A stretch of 35,236 nt of DNA from CANJXF01 sp043775015 (GTDB taxonomy: Bacteria; Verrucomicrobiota; Verrucomicrobiia; Limisphaerales; CANJXF01). The notes beneath the pieces are model-generated. The model saw nothing but the letters and a program-made list of their open reading frames with translations, did no database searches and was not told the origin of the DNA. The translations under genes were made by a program, and so were the position numbers. Below, piece by piece: positions 24,747 through 34,380 of this stretch. Position 1 is the first letter of the stretch. Every line of letters starts with the position of its first letter. The DNA lies in the NCBI GenBank assembly GCA_043775015.1, contig JAYVSV010000025.1, forward strand, positions 1 through 35,236, in the 5' to 3' direction.

Positions 24747-27446
24747 TCACAACCCTTGCCCCGCGCCATCCGCGCCACCACCGTCCAAATCGATTAAAAT
24801 ATCGCGCGGCTCCGCCCCTTTGCTTGGGCCAACGATGCCGCGGTTTTCCAGTTCGTCCATGATGCGCGCGGCGCGCGTGTAGCCGAGGCGCAAGCGACGT
24901 TGCATGAGCGAGACGCTGGCTTTTTGTTCGCTGCGAATGACCTCAATGCACTGCTCGATGAGCGATTCGTCTTCGTCGATGCCGCTGCCTTCGCCGTCGA
25001 AAGTGTTCACCGGTTTTTGCAATTGCTTGTGGATTTCCATTTCGTAGGTCGGCTTGCCCTGCTTCGCGATGAAATCGACGATGTCTTGAATTTCCTGGTC
25101 GGTGATCAATGCGCCTTGCGCGCGAATTAATTTCGAGGAACCGGGCGCCAAATAAAGCATGTCGCCTTTGCCGAGCAATTTGTTTGCGCCTTGTCCGTCG
25201 AGAATCGTGCGTGAATCCACGGCGGCGGCGACTTGAAACGCGATGCGCGCCGGGATGTTCGACTTGATAACGCCGGTGATGACATCGACGCTCGGACGTT
25301 GCGTGGCGACGATGCAATGAATTCCCGCCGCGCGCGCCATTTGCGTGATGCGCGCAATCGCCATTTCGACATCCGCCGGAGCGACGAGCATCAAGTCCGC
25401 AAGCTCGTCGATGATGACGACGATGTAGGAAAGTTTTTCTGGAATGACAATATCGTTGTCGCGCGGGACGACAATTTCTTCATCCACTTCCACGGCGAAA
25501 CCGTCGCCGCCTGCTTCGATTTTTTCCTTTTTCACCGTGAGCGGAAGTTCGGGTTCGCTTTCGGGAATCGGTTTATCCTTCGGCCGGTCGTTGAACGATT
25601 TGATATTGCGCACGTTCACTTTCGCAAAAATCTGATAACGTTTTTCCATTTCGTTGACGACCCAACGCAGCGCGAGAATGACTTTTTTCGGATCGTTGAC
25701 GACGGGAACGACGAGATGCGGCAACGCGTTGTATTGCTGAAGCTCGACCACTTTCGGATCGATCATGACAAAGCGAAGTTGGTCGGGCTTAAAACGATAA
25801 AGCAGAGACGCGATGATTGAGTTAATGCAAACGGATTTTCCAGAACCAGTGCTGCCGGCGATGAGCAAGTGCGGCATCTCCGCGAGGTCGGCAATGATCG
25901 GATGGCCATAAACATCTTTGCCAAGCGCGATGGGAATACGCGCTTTGCTATGCTGCCACTCGTCCGATTCAAAAAGGTCGCGCATGATGACCTTCGTCTT
26001 GACGAGATTAGGAACTTCAACGCCAACAGAACTTTTTCCAGGAACGGGCGCGAGAATATTGATGCGCTCGGCCTTCAACGCCGCCGCAATGTTGTTATTG
26101 AGCGCGGCGATTTTTTCCATCTTCACGCCGGGCGCGGGATGCAATTCGTAACGCGTGATCGTCGGGCCTTTGGTGATGTCGCCCATCTGCACTTCGATGT
26201 CGAACTGCGCGAGCGTCTGCTGCATGAGGCGCGCGTTGGCCATCAATTCTTCCTTTGATTCGGTGGCCTTCACCGTCATGTCGGGATGCTGGAGAAAATC
26301 GAGCGACGGCAACTGATAATTTCCAATCGCGGGCGCGGCAGCGACGGTGATCGGTTTTGGTTTTTTTGGAACCAGTTTCGGGCGCGGCGCAACCGGTGGC
26401 GCGGTGGGCAAAGTGATGACTGGTTCGGGCAAAGGATTTCCGTTGGCATCGAGTGGCACTGGTGCAACTTCCGGTCCGTCCAAACCGCCGGTTTTTCCGT
26501 CCGTATTTTTGGCCACCGGTTTCCCAAGAATGTCGGCAACAGTCGCAGCAGCGACAATTTCCTTTGCAGAAATAACTTCTTCCAACACCGGCTCTGGTTT
26601 CGGTTCGATTTTTTCCGGCTCAACAGATTTGGTTTTCCCTGCCCGTCCCGTTTTCACTTGCGGAAAACTTAAATCACGCACGGTCGGTTCTGGAACTGGT
26701 TTGAGATCGGCACCGAGCGACGGTTTTTCTTTATCGATCATTGTCGCGGCTGCGGCTGCGGTCGCGACCTTGTCAACTTTGGCCGCCTTGTCCGCTTGCT
26801 CCTGCAATTTGCGCGCCTGCTTCTCGAGATCCCGCGCTTTTCTGGCTAATTCCTTTTCTTCATCCGTCGCATTTGGATCATCCAGCGCCACCGGCGACCA
26901 GCGTGCGCGAATCCATTCGCCCAATTGAAAATTGGTCAGGTTCAACAGCGCGAGCAGATAGAAGGTCAGGAAAATAATCGTTGCTCCTGCTTTGCCGCAA
27001 AGGCCGCGAATATATTTATCCGCCAACTTTCCGAGCAGTCCGCCCGCTTCCGCGTTCATACTCTCGTGCAAACCTGGAAACCAACTTGAATAAAATCCAA
27101 GCAAACCAAGACAACTGAAAAACAGAAGTGCCGCCCAAAGCCAGCGATGCCGAAGATAAGATAAAACCGGAAACAGGTAACCGACGCCGAAGGTCAGCAT
27201 CAACACCGGCAAAACGAACGCGCCTGCGCCAAAAACAAAAAACATTATATGCGCAACCCACGCTCCCACCGGCCCGCCGAGATTGTGCATTGTCTCATTT
27301 GGCGGGACGGAATTGACCGCGAGATCCCGCCGATCATGGGACGCGAGTGCGATCATTACGAGCACCGCCGAAGCACAGAGCGCAATGCCAATGGTGTCGC
27401 TGAAACCACGCACTCCGGGCGGGTTGGTTGATTCTTTCCGAGCCAT
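24747..27446 (-). CDS. ftsK: DNA translocase FtsK
   Basis: An 899-residue septal DNA pump that clears chromosomes at division. Four to five hydrophobic segments occupy residues about 20-190. An Ala/Pro/Lys-rich linker (to about 400) leads to the motor: Walker A IAGSTGSGKSVCIN at about 530-543, Walker B 'YIVVIIDELADLMLV' and 'QRPSVDVITGVIKSNIPARI'. The C-terminal winged-helix gamma domain ('SVSLMQRRLRLGYTRAARIM') ends 'ADGAGQGL'. A 40-residue insertion before Walker B ('IEAGGDGFAVEVDEEIVVP') is not in most homologues. ATG 27446 was chosen over an upstream GTG/TTG frame. Its 3' end is the target of the duplication described at 23839. Confidence 0.95.
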   Translation of the reverse strand: MARKESTNPPGVRGFSDTIGIALCASAVLVMIALASHDRRDLAVNSVPPNETMHNLGGPVGAWVAHIMFFVFGAGAFVLPVLMLTFGVGYLFPVLSYLRHRWLWAALLFFSCLGLLGFYSSWFPGLHESMNAEAGGLLGKLADKYIRGLCGKAGATIIFLTFYLLALLNLTNFQLGEWIRARWSPVALDDPNATDEEKELARKARDLEKQARKLQEQADKAAKVDKVATAAAAATMIDKEKPSLGADLKPVPEPTVRDLSFPQVKTGRAGKTKSVEPEKIEPKPEPVLEEVISAKEIVAAATVADILGKPVAKNTDGKTGGLDGPEVAPVPLDANGNPLPEPVITLPTAPPVAPRPKLVPKKPKPITVAAAPAIGNYQLPSLDFLQHPDMTVKATESKEELMANARLMQQTLAQFDIEVQMGDITKGPTITRYELHPAPGVKMEKIAALNNNIAAALKAERINILAPVPGKSSVGVEVPNLVKTKVIMRDLFESDEWQHSKARIPIALGKDVYGHPIIADLAEMPHLLIAGSTGSGKSVCINSIIASLLYRFKPDQLRFVMIDPKVVELQQYNALPHLVVPVVNDPKKVILALRWVVNEMEKRYQIFAKVNVRNIKSFNDRPKDKPIPESEPELPLTVKKEKIEAGGDGFAVEVDEEIVVPRDNDIVIPEKLSYIVVIIDELADLMLVAPADVEMAIARITQMARAAGIHCIVATQRPSVDVITGVIKSNIPARIAFQVAAAVDSRTILDGQGANKLLGKGDMLYLAPGSSKLIRAQGALITDQEIQDIVDFIAKQGKPTYEMEIHKQLQKPVNTFDGEGSGIDEDESLIEQCIEVIRSEQKASVSLMQRRLRLGYTRAARIMDELENRGIVGPSKGAEPRDILIDLDGGGADGAGQGL
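24750..24876 (-). repeat. Native ftsK 3' end, partner of the direct repeat at 23839
   Basis: Same orientation as the copy at 23839-23965, 911 bases apart. Recombination between the two would remove the PIN/RHH module and leave one ftsK end. The position at the very end of a conserved gene fits an attachment-type site, but no integrase is seen in the window. Confidence 0.8.
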
Positions 27447-27572
27447 GGGGGCGAGATTAAGGCAGGTCACTTTGAGTTCAAAGTCAAATTAGGCTTCGCG
27501 CCCCTCCAAAATGCGTGGAGCTGCATTCAGCATTGAACTTTGCCGGTGGCGGGATAATTTTGTTTTGTCTCT

Positions 27573-29015
27573 ATGGCCAACGAACTCATTTCCCTGCTTA
27601 GAAAACTTCAAGCCCAATTCCAGGCCGTATTCGATGGAAATATCTTGGCGACGCATGGCGAAGAAAAAATGCCTCGTTGGGAAAGGTTCGCGCACTTTTG
27701 GGTTCTCGTTGGGAAAAGCTTTTGGCGCAATCGATGTCCCGTCCGCGCGTCCGCGCTCGCCTACACCACGCTGCTTGCGCTGGTTCCGCTCCTGGCTGTC
27801 GGCATCAGCATCTCGACCACTTTTCTCCAAGGCGAAAAGGGCGAGGAACAAATCGCCAGGGTCATTGATACGCTCGTATCCAAAGTCGCTCCACAACTCG
27901 ATCTCGTTTCCAAGGACCAGACCGATCAATCCGGCGGAAGGGATAAACTCATCAAAAGTATTCGCGGTTACATCGACAACGTGAGCGGCGGCAAGCTCGG
28001 CGCGGCGGCGCTCGTCGCACTCGTGTTCGTCGCCATTTCGCTACTGGCCACCATCGAAGTGACGCTCAATGACATTTGGGGCGTGCCGCAGGGACGAAGC
28101 TGGTTCGTGCGCACTCCGCAATATTGGACGGCGATCACGCTGGGGCCGATTCTTCTACTGGTCGCGATGGGGCTGAACGTGGGTCCATATTTCGAAACGA
28201 CCAAAAAAATTCTGGAATACTCTCCATTCATCGCCAGCCTCGTTTATCAATGGCTCCCCGTCGCCATTTTGATTTTAACCTTCACGCTCTTTTATCAACT
28301 GATGCCCAACACCAAAGTGCATTGGCGCGCGGCTTTGATCGGAGGAATTGTTGGAGGTAGCCTCTGGCATCTCAACAATGTTTTCAACGCGGTCTATTTT
28401 GGCCAGGTGGCGCGGAACAGCCAGATTTACGGAAAGCTCGCCGTTGTTCCGGTGTTTCTGGTCGGGATTTATTTTTCGTGGCTGATTGTCCTCTTTGGTG
28501 CGCAAGTGGCTTACGCGTATCAAAATCGCCGCGCCTACATTCAAGAGCGGCAGACTGAAAACGTAAATGAACGCGGACGCGAATTTGTCGCTTTGCGTTT
28601 GATGACTTACCTGGCGCTACTATTCCATCGCGGCGAACGGCCACCCACCAGCTCCCAGATCGCTGACGCATTGCATGTGCCGAGCCAGCTCATCGGCAAA
28701 GTCATGGACCCGCTGTTCAAAGCAAAATTGATCCTGGAAGTCGCTTCCAAGTTACAGGACGAAAAAGCTTATGCCCCCGCCCGGCCACTTGACCAAATTT
28801 CCTACCAGAACATTTTGGATGCAATCCGCTCCGGGCTAGGGCAGGAGCTTGACACGCGCGACGAGGCCTCACGCACGCTCGTTCGTGGAAAATTTGACGA
28901 AATCCTGGAAGCCGAACGTCGCGTGGCTGGTGCAATCACCTTGCAGAAATTGGTGGAAATAAGCGATGAAACAGAACGGCGTTCTCTCGCTCCACGGCAA
29001 ACGGTCCGCTCGTAA
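27573..29015 (+). CDS. YihY/BrkB-family membrane protein with C-terminal winged helix
   Basis: A 480-residue inner-membrane protein. Six transmembrane segments lie between residues about 55 and 320; 'RASALAYTTLLALVPLLAVGI' overlaps the family's ASALAYxTLLSLVPLLA signature, and 'DIWGVPQGRSW' and 'FTLFYQLMPNTKVHWRAAL' are also typical. The soluble C-terminus (about 345-470) contains a winged-helix-like unit ('PPTSSQIADALHVPSQLIGK'). YihY proteins were once called ribonuclease BN in error; their role is unknown. Divergent from ftsK, 126 bases apart. Confidence 0.9.
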   Translation: MANELISLLRKLQAQFQAVFDGNILATHGEEKMPRWERFAHFWVLVGKSFWRNRCPVRASALAYTTLLALVPLLAVGISISTTFLQGEKGEEQIARVIDTLVSKVAPQLDLVSKDQTDQSGGRDKLIKSIRGYIDNVSGGKLGAAALVALVFVAISLLATIEVTLNDIWGVPQGRSWFVRTPQYWTAITLGPILLLVAMGLNVGPYFETTKKILEYSPFIASLVYQWLPVAILILTFTLFYQLMPNTKVHWRAALIGGIVGGSLWHLNNVFNAVYFGQVARNSQIYGKLAVVPVFLVGIYFSWLIVLFGAQVAYAYQNRRAYIQERQTENVNERGREFVALRLMTYLALLFHRGERPPTSSQIADALHVPSQLIGKVMDPLFKAKLILEVASKLQDEKAYAPARPLDQISYQNILDAIRSGLGQELDTRDEASRTLVRGKFDEILEAERRVAGAITLQKLVEISDETERRSLAPRQTVRS

Positions 29016-29063
29016 TGCTTGTGGCTTGACTCTCATTCGCGCACTCCTGACCCTCGCAAAATT

Positions 29064-30164
29064 ATGATTATCGGAGTCCCTAAAGAAATTAAAGGCCAGG
29101 AATATCGTGTCGCACTCCTGCCTTCTGCCGCCTACCAACTGATCAAGCGCGGACACAAAGTGGTGGTCGAACACAATGCTGGTTCCGGTATTGGCTACAA
29201 CGACGCGGATTACGAAAGCGCTGGCGCAACCATCGTTCGGGAACACGCCCAAGTTTTTCAACAGTCGGAATTAATCGTGAAAGTCAAAGAGCCGCAGACG
29301 TCGGAAATTTCTCTACTGCGACCGGGCCAAATTCTTTTCACCTATTTGCACCTCGCCGCTGACAAAACTTTAACCGAAGGACTTTTGAAATCCGGCGTGA
29401 CCGGCATCGCTTACGAAACCATTGAAGTGAACCGCCGATTGCCGTTGCTCGAACCGATGAGCGAAATCGCCGGGCGCATGTCGATTCTCGTTGGCGGATA
29501 TTTTCTGGCGAAACACCACGGCGGCAGCGGAGTTTTGCTTGGCGGCGTTCCGGGAGTTTTGCCGGGAAAAGTCGTCGTGCTCGGCGGTGGCGCGTCCGGC
29601 ATCAACGCCGCGCGCATGGCGCAAGGACTCGGCGCAGATGTGACGATTCTTGAAGTCGATCTGGAACGAATGCGCTTTCTCGACATCACGCTGCACACGG
29701 CGCACACCCTTTTTTCCAGCGAAGCGCATTTGATGGAACTTTTGCCCGCTGTCGATTTGCTCATTGGCGCGGTTCTGGTTCCCGGCGCGAAAGCTCCGAA
29801 GCTCATCAACCGCGAAATGTTGCGCCGCATGAAGCCTGGCAGCGTTCTCGTGGACATCGCGATTGACCAGGGGGGTTGCGCTGAAACTTCGCGCCCGACT
29901 ACGCATGACAATCCCGTTTTCGTCGAGGAAGGGGTTACCCATTATTGCGTCGCGAACATGCCCGGTGCCTATGCCCGCACCGCGACCCAAGCCCTGACCA
30001 ACGTGACCTATCGCTACATCGAACTGCTCGCAGATTTAGGTTTGAAAGAAGCCTGCCAACGCCAACCCGCGCTCATCGGCGGAATTAACGTGATGGGTGG
30101 AAAAGTGACGCATCAAGCTGTGGCCGATGCGCACGGCATGAAATTCGACGCGCCGAGTTTTTAA
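29064..30164 (+). CDS. ald: Alanine dehydrogenase
   Basis: A 366-residue NAD-dependent enzyme interconverting L-alanine and pyruvate plus ammonia. Start MIIGVPKEIKGQEYRVAL is diagnostic. Catalytic Lys in 'LIVKVKEPQ' (about residue 74) and His in 'TYLHLAAD' (about 95) are present; the Rossmann loop is VVLGGGASGINAARMA (about 172-187). The C-terminal 'MPGAYARTATQAL' replaces the more common MPGAVPRTST, a minor change. ATG 29064 aligns with the family; the frame's earlier GTG/TTG does not. It follows the YihY gene by 48 bases. Confidence 0.95.
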   Translation: MIIGVPKEIKGQEYRVALLPSAAYQLIKRGHKVVVEHNAGSGIGYNDADYESAGATIVREHAQVFQQSELIVKVKEPQTSEISLLRPGQILFTYLHLAADKTLTEGLLKSGVTGIAYETIEVNRRLPLLEPMSEIAGRMSILVGGYFLAKHHGGSGVLLGGVPGVLPGKVVVLGGGASGINAARMAQGLGADVTILEVDLERMRFLDITLHTAHTLFSSEAHLMELLPAVDLLIGAVLVPGAKAPKLINREMLRRMKPGSVLVDIAIDQGGCAETSRPTTHDNPVFVEEGVTHYCVANMPGAYARTATQALTNVTYRYIELLADLGLKEACQRQPALIGGINVMGGKVTHQAVADAHGMKFDAPSF

Positions 30165-30257
30165 GTTCAGCGGATAAATCGTTTATTGAAGAGGAAACGG
30201 CATGGGCTGACTTTTGAAATTGCGCAACGAAATGGAAAAGCTAGTGTTCGCCTATCC

Positions 30258-31931
30258 ATGAAAGCGAATACTCCCATTCTCCGGCTTAGTTCATTTTCCT
30301 TTTTGTTCCTGGCTATAGCAATAGTCGGAAATTGCGAAGCCGCCACGACCTCGACCAACGAAGACCTTTCCGCGTTGGGTAAAAGCGTTTTACAACTGCT
30401 CGAAAGCCGCGATTCCGTAACCTTCGCCAAAGAAGTTGCCCCTTCTCTTGAGGATTGGCGTAAAGTGAGTTCAAAAACAAACTCAGCACAAGCGGAAGAT
30501 CCGCTTGGCGCGTCGTTCCAGAAACATTTGAAGGACGAGCAGAAGAATTTGGCGATGAGCGCCGAAATTTTTATCGAGAAAGCCGCGCAGTTGGGAATCA
30601 ATCCGGCACGCGTTCGTTTTCAAATCAAAGAAATTCAGGCCACGCGGAGCGGGACTTCTCGCAATCCCACAATTCAAGGAGACGGCGAGTCGCTGCCGTG
30701 GAAGTCTGAAATAACTCTTGTTCTCACGGGGAAACCGCTGGGTGCAGAAACAAATAAAGTTTTAACGGGCGAGTACGAAATTGCCTTAAATGGGCTATTG
30801 CAGTTTTCAGACGGCTGGCGTTGTCAGCAGGGCATTCTCTGGAAACATTTTCCCGAGTCCGTCGCTGACGAAAAAACGCAACGCGAAATGAAAATTCTTT
30901 CGTTAATTGAGAAACGCAAGCCGCTTCACTCGGCGGATGATCCGGGCGTTGACGCGTTGGGCAAAGCAATGTTGCATTTTTTGCAAACGCGTGACGAAAT
31001 AGTTTTCGCGTCCGATGCAATGCTCAACGTGAACGAGATGTGGGACCGACTGGAAAAAGAATCTGTTAAAAGAAATGTCCCGATGCCGTCGCGCAAAGCA
31101 TTTGATAAACAGTACAGCAGCATGACAGAAAAAACGTTGCAGTCTGCGCGCGAAATTTTGGCAACTGCGGAACGATTGGAATTGGATTTCAGCAAAGCGA
31201 AAATCAAAGACACCACCGCAAATCAAATTTATAATCGCGGGACAGCCGGCACGTTGGACAATGTTGAAGCAAATTCTTTCTCGTTCACATTCAGCCTGTT
31301 GTCCGACGAAAAATCCAAGTCCGGCCGTTCCATTGGCGGAGATTATGTGCTCAAGACGGGAGAAGTCTTGCGGATGAATGAAAACTGGAAAATTCAGGGC
31401 GCACTTCGCTGGGAAAAATTGCCGGAGGGTTTGCTGAACACAAACGATGTCGCAAAACTCAACTTTGAAAGCTACGTCGCGGAACACAACGCGTTGCCGC
31501 CCGGATCAATGGTACCTGAAATTGAGTTTGTGCGACTCGACAACGGGGCCAAGGAAAAATTGTCGGACTATCGTGGCAAAGTTTTGATTTTGGATATTTG
31601 GGCGACCTGGTGCGGCCCGTGTCAGGAGCCAATGGCTGATTTGCAGAAATTGCGAACGGAGAATCTAGGTTGGGGAGACCGCGTGAAAATCATGTCCTTA
31701 AGCATCGACGACAAAGCGGAAACAGTGAAAGCGCATCTGGAGAAGCGCGGGTGGACGAACACGTTTAATCTCTGGGCTGGCAAAGGCGGTTGGGAAGCAA
31801 AGCCCACCAAGGAGTTTCGTGTTCGAGGTGTACCAACGACTTATATCATTGATCAAAACGGAAAGATCCTACAGTCCGGACATCCGGCGGCAATGCAGTT
31901 CAAAAGAATCATTGATGCTGCACTCAAGTAG
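30258..31931 (+). CDS. Exported TlpA-like thioredoxin protein with duplicated N-terminal domain
   Basis: A 557-residue protein. A signal peptide (about residues 1-27) is followed by two homologous modules of about 160 residues: 40-202 ('LGKSVLQLLESRDSVTFAKE' ... 'GILWKHFPESV') and 234-393 ('LGKAMLHFLQTRDEIVFASD' ... 'GALRWEKLPEGLL'). Residues about 415-557 are a TlpA/ResA thioredoxin domain with CGPC at 452-455 in 'DIWATWCGPCQEPM' and the cis-proline 'RVRGVPTTYIID'. It should reduce or form disulfides outside the cytoplasm; the duplicated modules look like ligand- or surface-binding parts of unknown role. ATG 30258 was chosen for the signal peptide. Confidence 0.85.
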   Translation: MKANTPILRLSSFSFLFLAIAIVGNCEAATTSTNEDLSALGKSVLQLLESRDSVTFAKEVAPSLEDWRKVSSKTNSAQAEDPLGASFQKHLKDEQKNLAMSAEIFIEKAAQLGINPARVRFQIKEIQATRSGTSRNPTIQGDGESLPWKSEITLVLTGKPLGAETNKVLTGEYEIALNGLLQFSDGWRCQQGILWKHFPESVADEKTQREMKILSLIEKRKPLHSADDPGVDALGKAMLHFLQTRDEIVFASDAMLNVNEMWDRLEKESVKRNVPMPSRKAFDKQYSSMTEKTLQSAREILATAERLELDFSKAKIKDTTANQIYNRGTAGTLDNVEANSFSFTFSLLSDEKSKSGRSIGGDYVLKTGEVLRMNENWKIQGALRWEKLPEGLLNTNDVAKLNFESYVAEHNALPPGSMVPEIEFVRLDNGAKEKLSDYRGKVLILDIWATWCGPCQEPMADLQKLRTENLGWGDRVKIMSLSIDDKAETVKAHLEKRGWTNTFNLWAGKGGWEAKPTKEFRVRGVPTTYIIDQNGKILQSGHPAAMQFKRIIDAALK

Positions 31932-31955
31932 TTCTGTTTGTTGGGAGCCGAAAAT

Positions 31956-33485
31956 CTAAGTCCACAACTGCCGATCCAGCGAGCGATATTGAATCGCTTC
32001 GGAAACGTGTTCGCTCGCGATTTTTTCTGCACCAGCTAAGTCTGCAATTGTGCGCGCAACTTTCAAAATCCGGTCGTAAGCGCGGGCGCTCAAATTCAAA
32101 TCGCTCATGGCGAATTTCAAAAGTTCCTTGGTCGATTCATCTATTTCGCAAAATGATTTAAGTTCGCGGCTGCCCATGCGCGCGTTGCAGGTGATGCTTT
32201 TCTTTTCGGCGAAGCGCTGATGTTGCCGGTCGCGGGCGCAAATCACTCGCGCGCGAATTTCAGCGGAAGTTTCGCCGGTGCGTTCGTTGCTGGAAATTTC
32301 GCGGAATTTTACCGCAGGAACTTCGACGTGCAGATCAATGCGGTCGAGCAGCGGCCCGGAAATACGTCCAAGATAGTTTTGTATTTCGCGCGGCGAACTA
32401 CGCGATTCGCCCGGCATTTTTCCATCCGGCGTTGGATTCATCGCCGCCACCAACATGAATTGCGCCGGAAAAGTCATCGTGCCAGCGGCGCGGGAAATCG
32501 TGACGATTCCTTCTTCGAGCGGTTGGCGCATCGTTTCCAAAACGCTGCGTTTGAATTCCGGTAGCTCGTCGAGAAACAAGACGCCGTGATGAGCGAGAGA
32601 AATTTCGCCGGGAGTCGGATTGATATTTCCACCAAGCAAACCCGCGTCGCTCGCGGTGTGGTGCGGCGCGCGAAAAGGTCTTTGCGTGACGAGCGCCTGT
32701 CCCGGTTTCAACAAGCCGACGATGCTATGAATCTTCGTGGTCTCAAGCGCCTCTTCCAAAGTCAGTGGGGGCAAAATGGTGGTGAGCCGTTTTGCGAGCA
32801 TTGATTTTCCGGTGCCCGGCGGACCGATCAAAATTAAATTGTGTCCGCCCGCCGCCGCAATTTCCAAGGCGCGCTTGACCGATTCCTGGCCTTTGACATC
32901 GGCGAAATCATTTTCGTCATTCTGCACGTGCTCAAAAAGTTTGGTGAGATCGACGCGGGTTGGGGCAATCTTGATTGCTCCTTCGAGAAAGCCGGTGGCC
33001 TCGCGCAGATTCTGGATGGGAATCACTTGCAGTCCCGCGACCACGGCGGCTTCCGGCGCATTTTCCGCAGGGACAAGAACTCCCGCTTTTCCCTCGGCAC
33101 GAGCGCGCAGGGCGATGGGCAAAACTCCTTTGCACGGACGCACCGCGCCAGTCAAAGCGAGTTCTCCGACCATGATGAAATTATCGAGCTGATCGGTTTC
33201 GATTTGTTCGCTCGCCGCCAGCATTCCAACGGCGATGGGCAAATCAAAACTCGGCCCTTCTTTTTTGATGTCAGCGGGAGCGAGGTTGATCGTCGTGCGG
33301 CCCATGGGAAATTTAAACCCGGAATTCCCGAGCGCGGTGCTCACGCGATCGCGCGATTCTTTCACGGCAGCGTCCGGCAGGCCGACGATAACCACCAGCG
33401 TGTCACCCCATCCGGCATTGACCTCGACTTCGATTGGATACGCCTCAATCCCATTGACGGCGGCGGAACAGACCTTGGCTAACAT
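31956..33485 (-). CDS. comM: YifB/ComM family Mg-chelatase-like AAA+ ATPase
   Basis: A 509-residue AAA+ protein. N-terminal Lon-S16-like domain ('MLAKVCSAAVNGIEAYPIEV' to about 180), AAA core with Walker A IGPPGTGKSMLAKRL (about 216-230), 'FRAPHHTASDAGLLGG' and 'GVLFLDELPEFKR' (Walker B), and the C-terminal Mg_chelatase_C ('RAYDRILKVARTIADLAGAE'). ComM is a helicase that aids branch migration during transformation in naturally competent bacteria; with pilT present, uptake is plausible but other competence genes are not in this window. Convergent with the thioredoxin gene. Confidence 0.93.
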   Translation of the reverse strand: MLAKVCSAAVNGIEAYPIEVEVNAGWGDTLVVIVGLPDAAVKESRDRVSTALGNSGFKFPMGRTTINLAPADIKKEGPSFDLPIAVGMLAASEQIETDQLDNFIMVGELALTGAVRPCKGVLPIALRARAEGKAGVLVPAENAPEAAVVAGLQVIPIQNLREATGFLEGAIKIAPTRVDLTKLFEHVQNDENDFADVKGQESVKRALEIAAAGGHNLILIGPPGTGKSMLAKRLTTILPPLTLEEALETTKIHSIVGLLKPGQALVTQRPFRAPHHTASDAGLLGGNINPTPGEISLAHHGVLFLDELPEFKRSVLETMRQPLEEGIVTISRAAGTMTFPAQFMLVAAMNPTPDGKMPGESRSSPREIQNYLGRISGPLLDRIDLHVEVPAVKFREISSNERTGETSAEIRARVICARDRQHQRFAEKKSITCNARMGSRELKSFCEIDESTKELLKFAMSDLNLSARAYDRILKVARTIADLAGAEKIASEHVSEAIQYRSLDRQLWT

Positions 33486-33556
33486 GCGGAAGATTTAGGG
33501 CGAGGCGAACGGAAAGAGCAATCAGGATTTGCGATCAACTGACGGACCGGAGCGAC

Positions 33557-33625
33557 GGTTTGCAACCGGCCTTGGACGTTCGCCAAACCCACTGGCTCAT
33601 TGGAATTCAAAGCCGGTTGCAAACC
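33557..33625. repeat. 14-bp perfect inverted repeat element
   Basis: GGTTTGCAACCGGC (33557-33570) is exactly inverted at 33612-33625 around a 41-base centre. It has no U-tract and lies in a 308-base gap (33486-33793) with no credible gene, so it is probably a palindromic mobile element rather than a terminator. Confidence 0.65.
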
Positions 33626-33793
33626 AATGCGTCGCCGGAATGGCGGTCGTTTGTCAAGGCTTTGAAAATATCTGGTATCATCGCCCACGTCGGACAGCGC
33701 CGCGATTTCTCCTCTGGCAAACTTGGGTGCGAAAGCCTTGGCGAAGATTTAATGGCACTTGCCATCCCCCCAGGCCAATCGTATTTTTGTTTC

Positions 33794-34006
33794 ATGCAAG
33801 CGGTCGAATTCATCTCTGAAATTACCGAGCAAGGCAAATTGTCCGTGCCGCCTCAACTGGCCGAAAATCTTCCGCACGCCACCAAAATGCGGGTCATCGT
33901 CTTATTTCCTTCCGACGAAACGAGCGACACAGACTGGTCGCGTCTGACCGCTGAACAATTTCTCAACGGCTACGCGCCCGGCGACGCGATTTACGACAAG
34001 GAATAA
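33794..34006 (+). CDS. Antitoxin of the PemK/MazF-type pair
   Basis: A 70-residue acidic protein with an N-terminal swapped-hairpin-like start ('FISEITEQGKLSVPPQLAEN', residues about 5-24) followed by a charged toxin-binding tail ('SRLTAEQFLNGYAPGDAIYD'). The stop is two bases before the toxin start. Upstream frame from 33560 was rejected: it runs through the palindrome. No named family was matched with confidence. Confidence 0.65.
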   Translation: MQAVEFISEITEQGKLSVPPQLAENLPHATKMRVIVLFPSDETSDTDWSRLTAEQFLNGYAPGDAIYDKE

Positions 34007-34008
34007 CG

Positions 34009-34347
34009 GTGGTCAATTTCCGAACCGGCGCAGTAATCCTGATCAATTTCCCGTTCACTGATGGCTCATCCGCCAGGAAGCGTCCGGCCTTGGTTCTTCT
34101 CGACAGCGGCGATAATGATTTGCTGCTCGCACGCATCACGACACAATTTTCCGACTCGCCGTTCGATTGCGAACTTCGGGATTGGGCGAAAGCCGGGCTG
34201 AAAGCGTCATCCTTTGCGCGCTTGCACAAGCTGGCGACTTTGGAAAAGAAACTTGTCGAAAAAGAATTTGGGGTTTTGACGCCAGCAGATTGGCAATGCG
34301 TATTGGAAACTTTGCGAAAAGTGAATCAGAAAATTTCTCAGCCGTAG
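34009..34347 (+). CDS. PemK/MazF-family toxin
   Basis: A 112-residue endoribonuclease-type toxin. GTG start at 34009 with AAGGAA ahead. Family features: 'FRTGAVILINFPFTDGSSAR' (strand 1 and loop), 'RPALVLLD', 'LLLARITTQ' (third strand) and 'SFARLHKLATLEKKLVEKEF' with the usual R-K-L-T/A-T-L pattern. It probably cuts mRNA and is held by the upstream antitoxin. The classical antitoxin-first order contrasts with the PIN pair at 24209. Confidence 0.85.
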   Translation: MVNFRTGAVILINFPFTDGSSARKRPALVLLDSGDNDLLLARITTQFSDSPFDCELRDWAKAGLKASSFARLHKLATLEKKLVEKEFGVLTPADWQCVLETLRKVNQKISQP

Positions 34348-34380
34348 TTGCGGGAGGAACAATCCGTTCGGCTGCTACGT

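Noticed and set aside
25233..25820. 195-residue plus-strand ORF rich in Asp, Arg and Phe
   Set aside because: Antisense to the ftsK motor domain; composition typical of a shadow frame.
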